This document shows positions 63,641-64,000 of a DNA stretch of 64,000 nucleotides, piece by piece. Position 1 is the first letter of the stretch, and the number at the start of each line of letters is the position of its first letter. Both the position numbers and the translations under genes were made by a program. The DNA comes from Roseiarcus sp963709655 (GTDB taxonomy: Bacteria; Pseudomonadota; Alphaproteobacteria; Rhizobiales; Beijerinckiaceae): positions 248,001 to 312,000 of the forward strand of contig CAVPXF010000023.1 in NCBI GenBank assembly GCA_963709655.1, read 5' to 3'. The notes below the pieces were generated by a model that saw only the letters and a list, made by a program, of their open reading frames with translations, was not told the origin of the DNA and did not search any database.

Positions 63641-64000
63641 CGCGGACGGCCCCCGGGAGAAGGCCTCTCGTTTCCTGCGACAGGAATAAAACCGACAATT
63701 GATTGCCAAAAAGCGAAGCCTGTCGTATTCTCCCCCTCATGACCGAAGGAGCCGCGACGCCCGCTTGCCCGACCCGGACCCCAGTTCGTCGGCCCGTTCG
63801 AAGGACGGAAATCCGCATTCCGTGCGATTTTTTCGCTTAAGCCTCGCAAGTCCTTGGAAAGATTGGATTCACGGGTGGATATGAGGGTGTTTTCGGGCGC
63901 TGAACGGGTGCTGAACGACATCCGAACGCGTGCTGAACGGCGCCGAACGCGTGCTGAACGAGGTCCGAACGGGCGCTCGCCCCGCGAGGAGAGGTTCCGG
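63641..64000. other. gene-free end of window with short tandem repeat
   Basis: No complete gene. GTGCTGAACG recurs at 63908, 63930 and 63951 (spacing 22 and 21), interleaved with CCGAACG. A 40-codon open frame from ATG 63881 runs off the window, but nothing identifies it. Confidence 0.4.

Noticed and set aside
63898..63970. Possible CRISPR array
   Set aside because: Units are 21-22 bases with no unique spacers of normal length and no cas genes.

Overview
The window is high-GC chromosomal DNA from an alphaproteobacterium, most likely Hyphomicrobiales (Rhizobiales). The inference rests on the style of RpoB/RpoC and ribosomal L10, the PEPxxWA-type C-terminal sorting tail, the DUF882 plus L,D-transpeptidase pair and the small GC-rich palindromic intergenic repeats. 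Genus and family cannot be fixed from sequence alone.

Layout. 1-1.3 kb: a DUF1778/GNAT toxin-antitoxin pair. 1.3-11 kb: the transcription/translation block rplJ-rplL-rpoB-rpoC on the minus strand, with an attenuator-like hairpin before rpoB and a terminator after rpoC. 11-15.7 kb: an accessory locus that lies where rplK/rplA would normally sit. It holds three small Cys-rich peptides sharing a PGFxAExSLY leader, a PatG C-domain-like protein, a small CGGC protein and a subtilisin-like protease, and it is bracketed by two imperfect 59-bp direct repeats. 15.8-23 kb: PRC-barrel protein, PEP-CTERM protein, LuxR-type response regulator, an NTF2-like secreted protein, a degenerate M23 protein and a hybrid histidine kinase. 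23-33.9 kb: alcohol dehydrogenase plus sugar-acid dehydratase, HD hydrolase, AEC transporter, LigB-type dioxygenase, a broken GH71/99-like gene, cytochrome c, DUF433, ABC1/UbiB kinase and a VOC protein. 34-38.6 kb: a thiazole/oxazole-modified peptide (TOMM) cluster with a SagB dehydrogenase, an E1-YcaO fusion cyclodehydratase and a 182-aa precursor whose last 80 residues contain 18 Cys in a Gly background. An M3 oligoendopeptidase lies just upstream. 40.7-46 kb: a sigma-54 activator, a YcbB-like L,D-transpeptidase and a DUF882 (M15-like) protein. 46.9-53 kb: secreted NHL-type beta-propeller, DoxX-WrbA-nitroreductase redox operon, methyltransferase and LysR regulator. 53-58 kb: a CUT2 sugar ABC transporter. 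58-64 kb: arylamine N-acetyltransferase, a second DUF1778/GNAT pair, small proteins, a Kup potassium transporter and a GNAT enzyme.

The most interesting content is two separate peptide-natural-product-like systems: the TOMM cluster (clear pathway logic) and the PGF-peptide/PatG-like locus (function unknown). A strong caution applies to the whole window: at least twelve single-base indels break otherwise intact genes, including essential rpoB and rpoC, so the sequence almost certainly contains uncorrected sequencing or assembly errors. Coordinates of the affected genes are given across the break.
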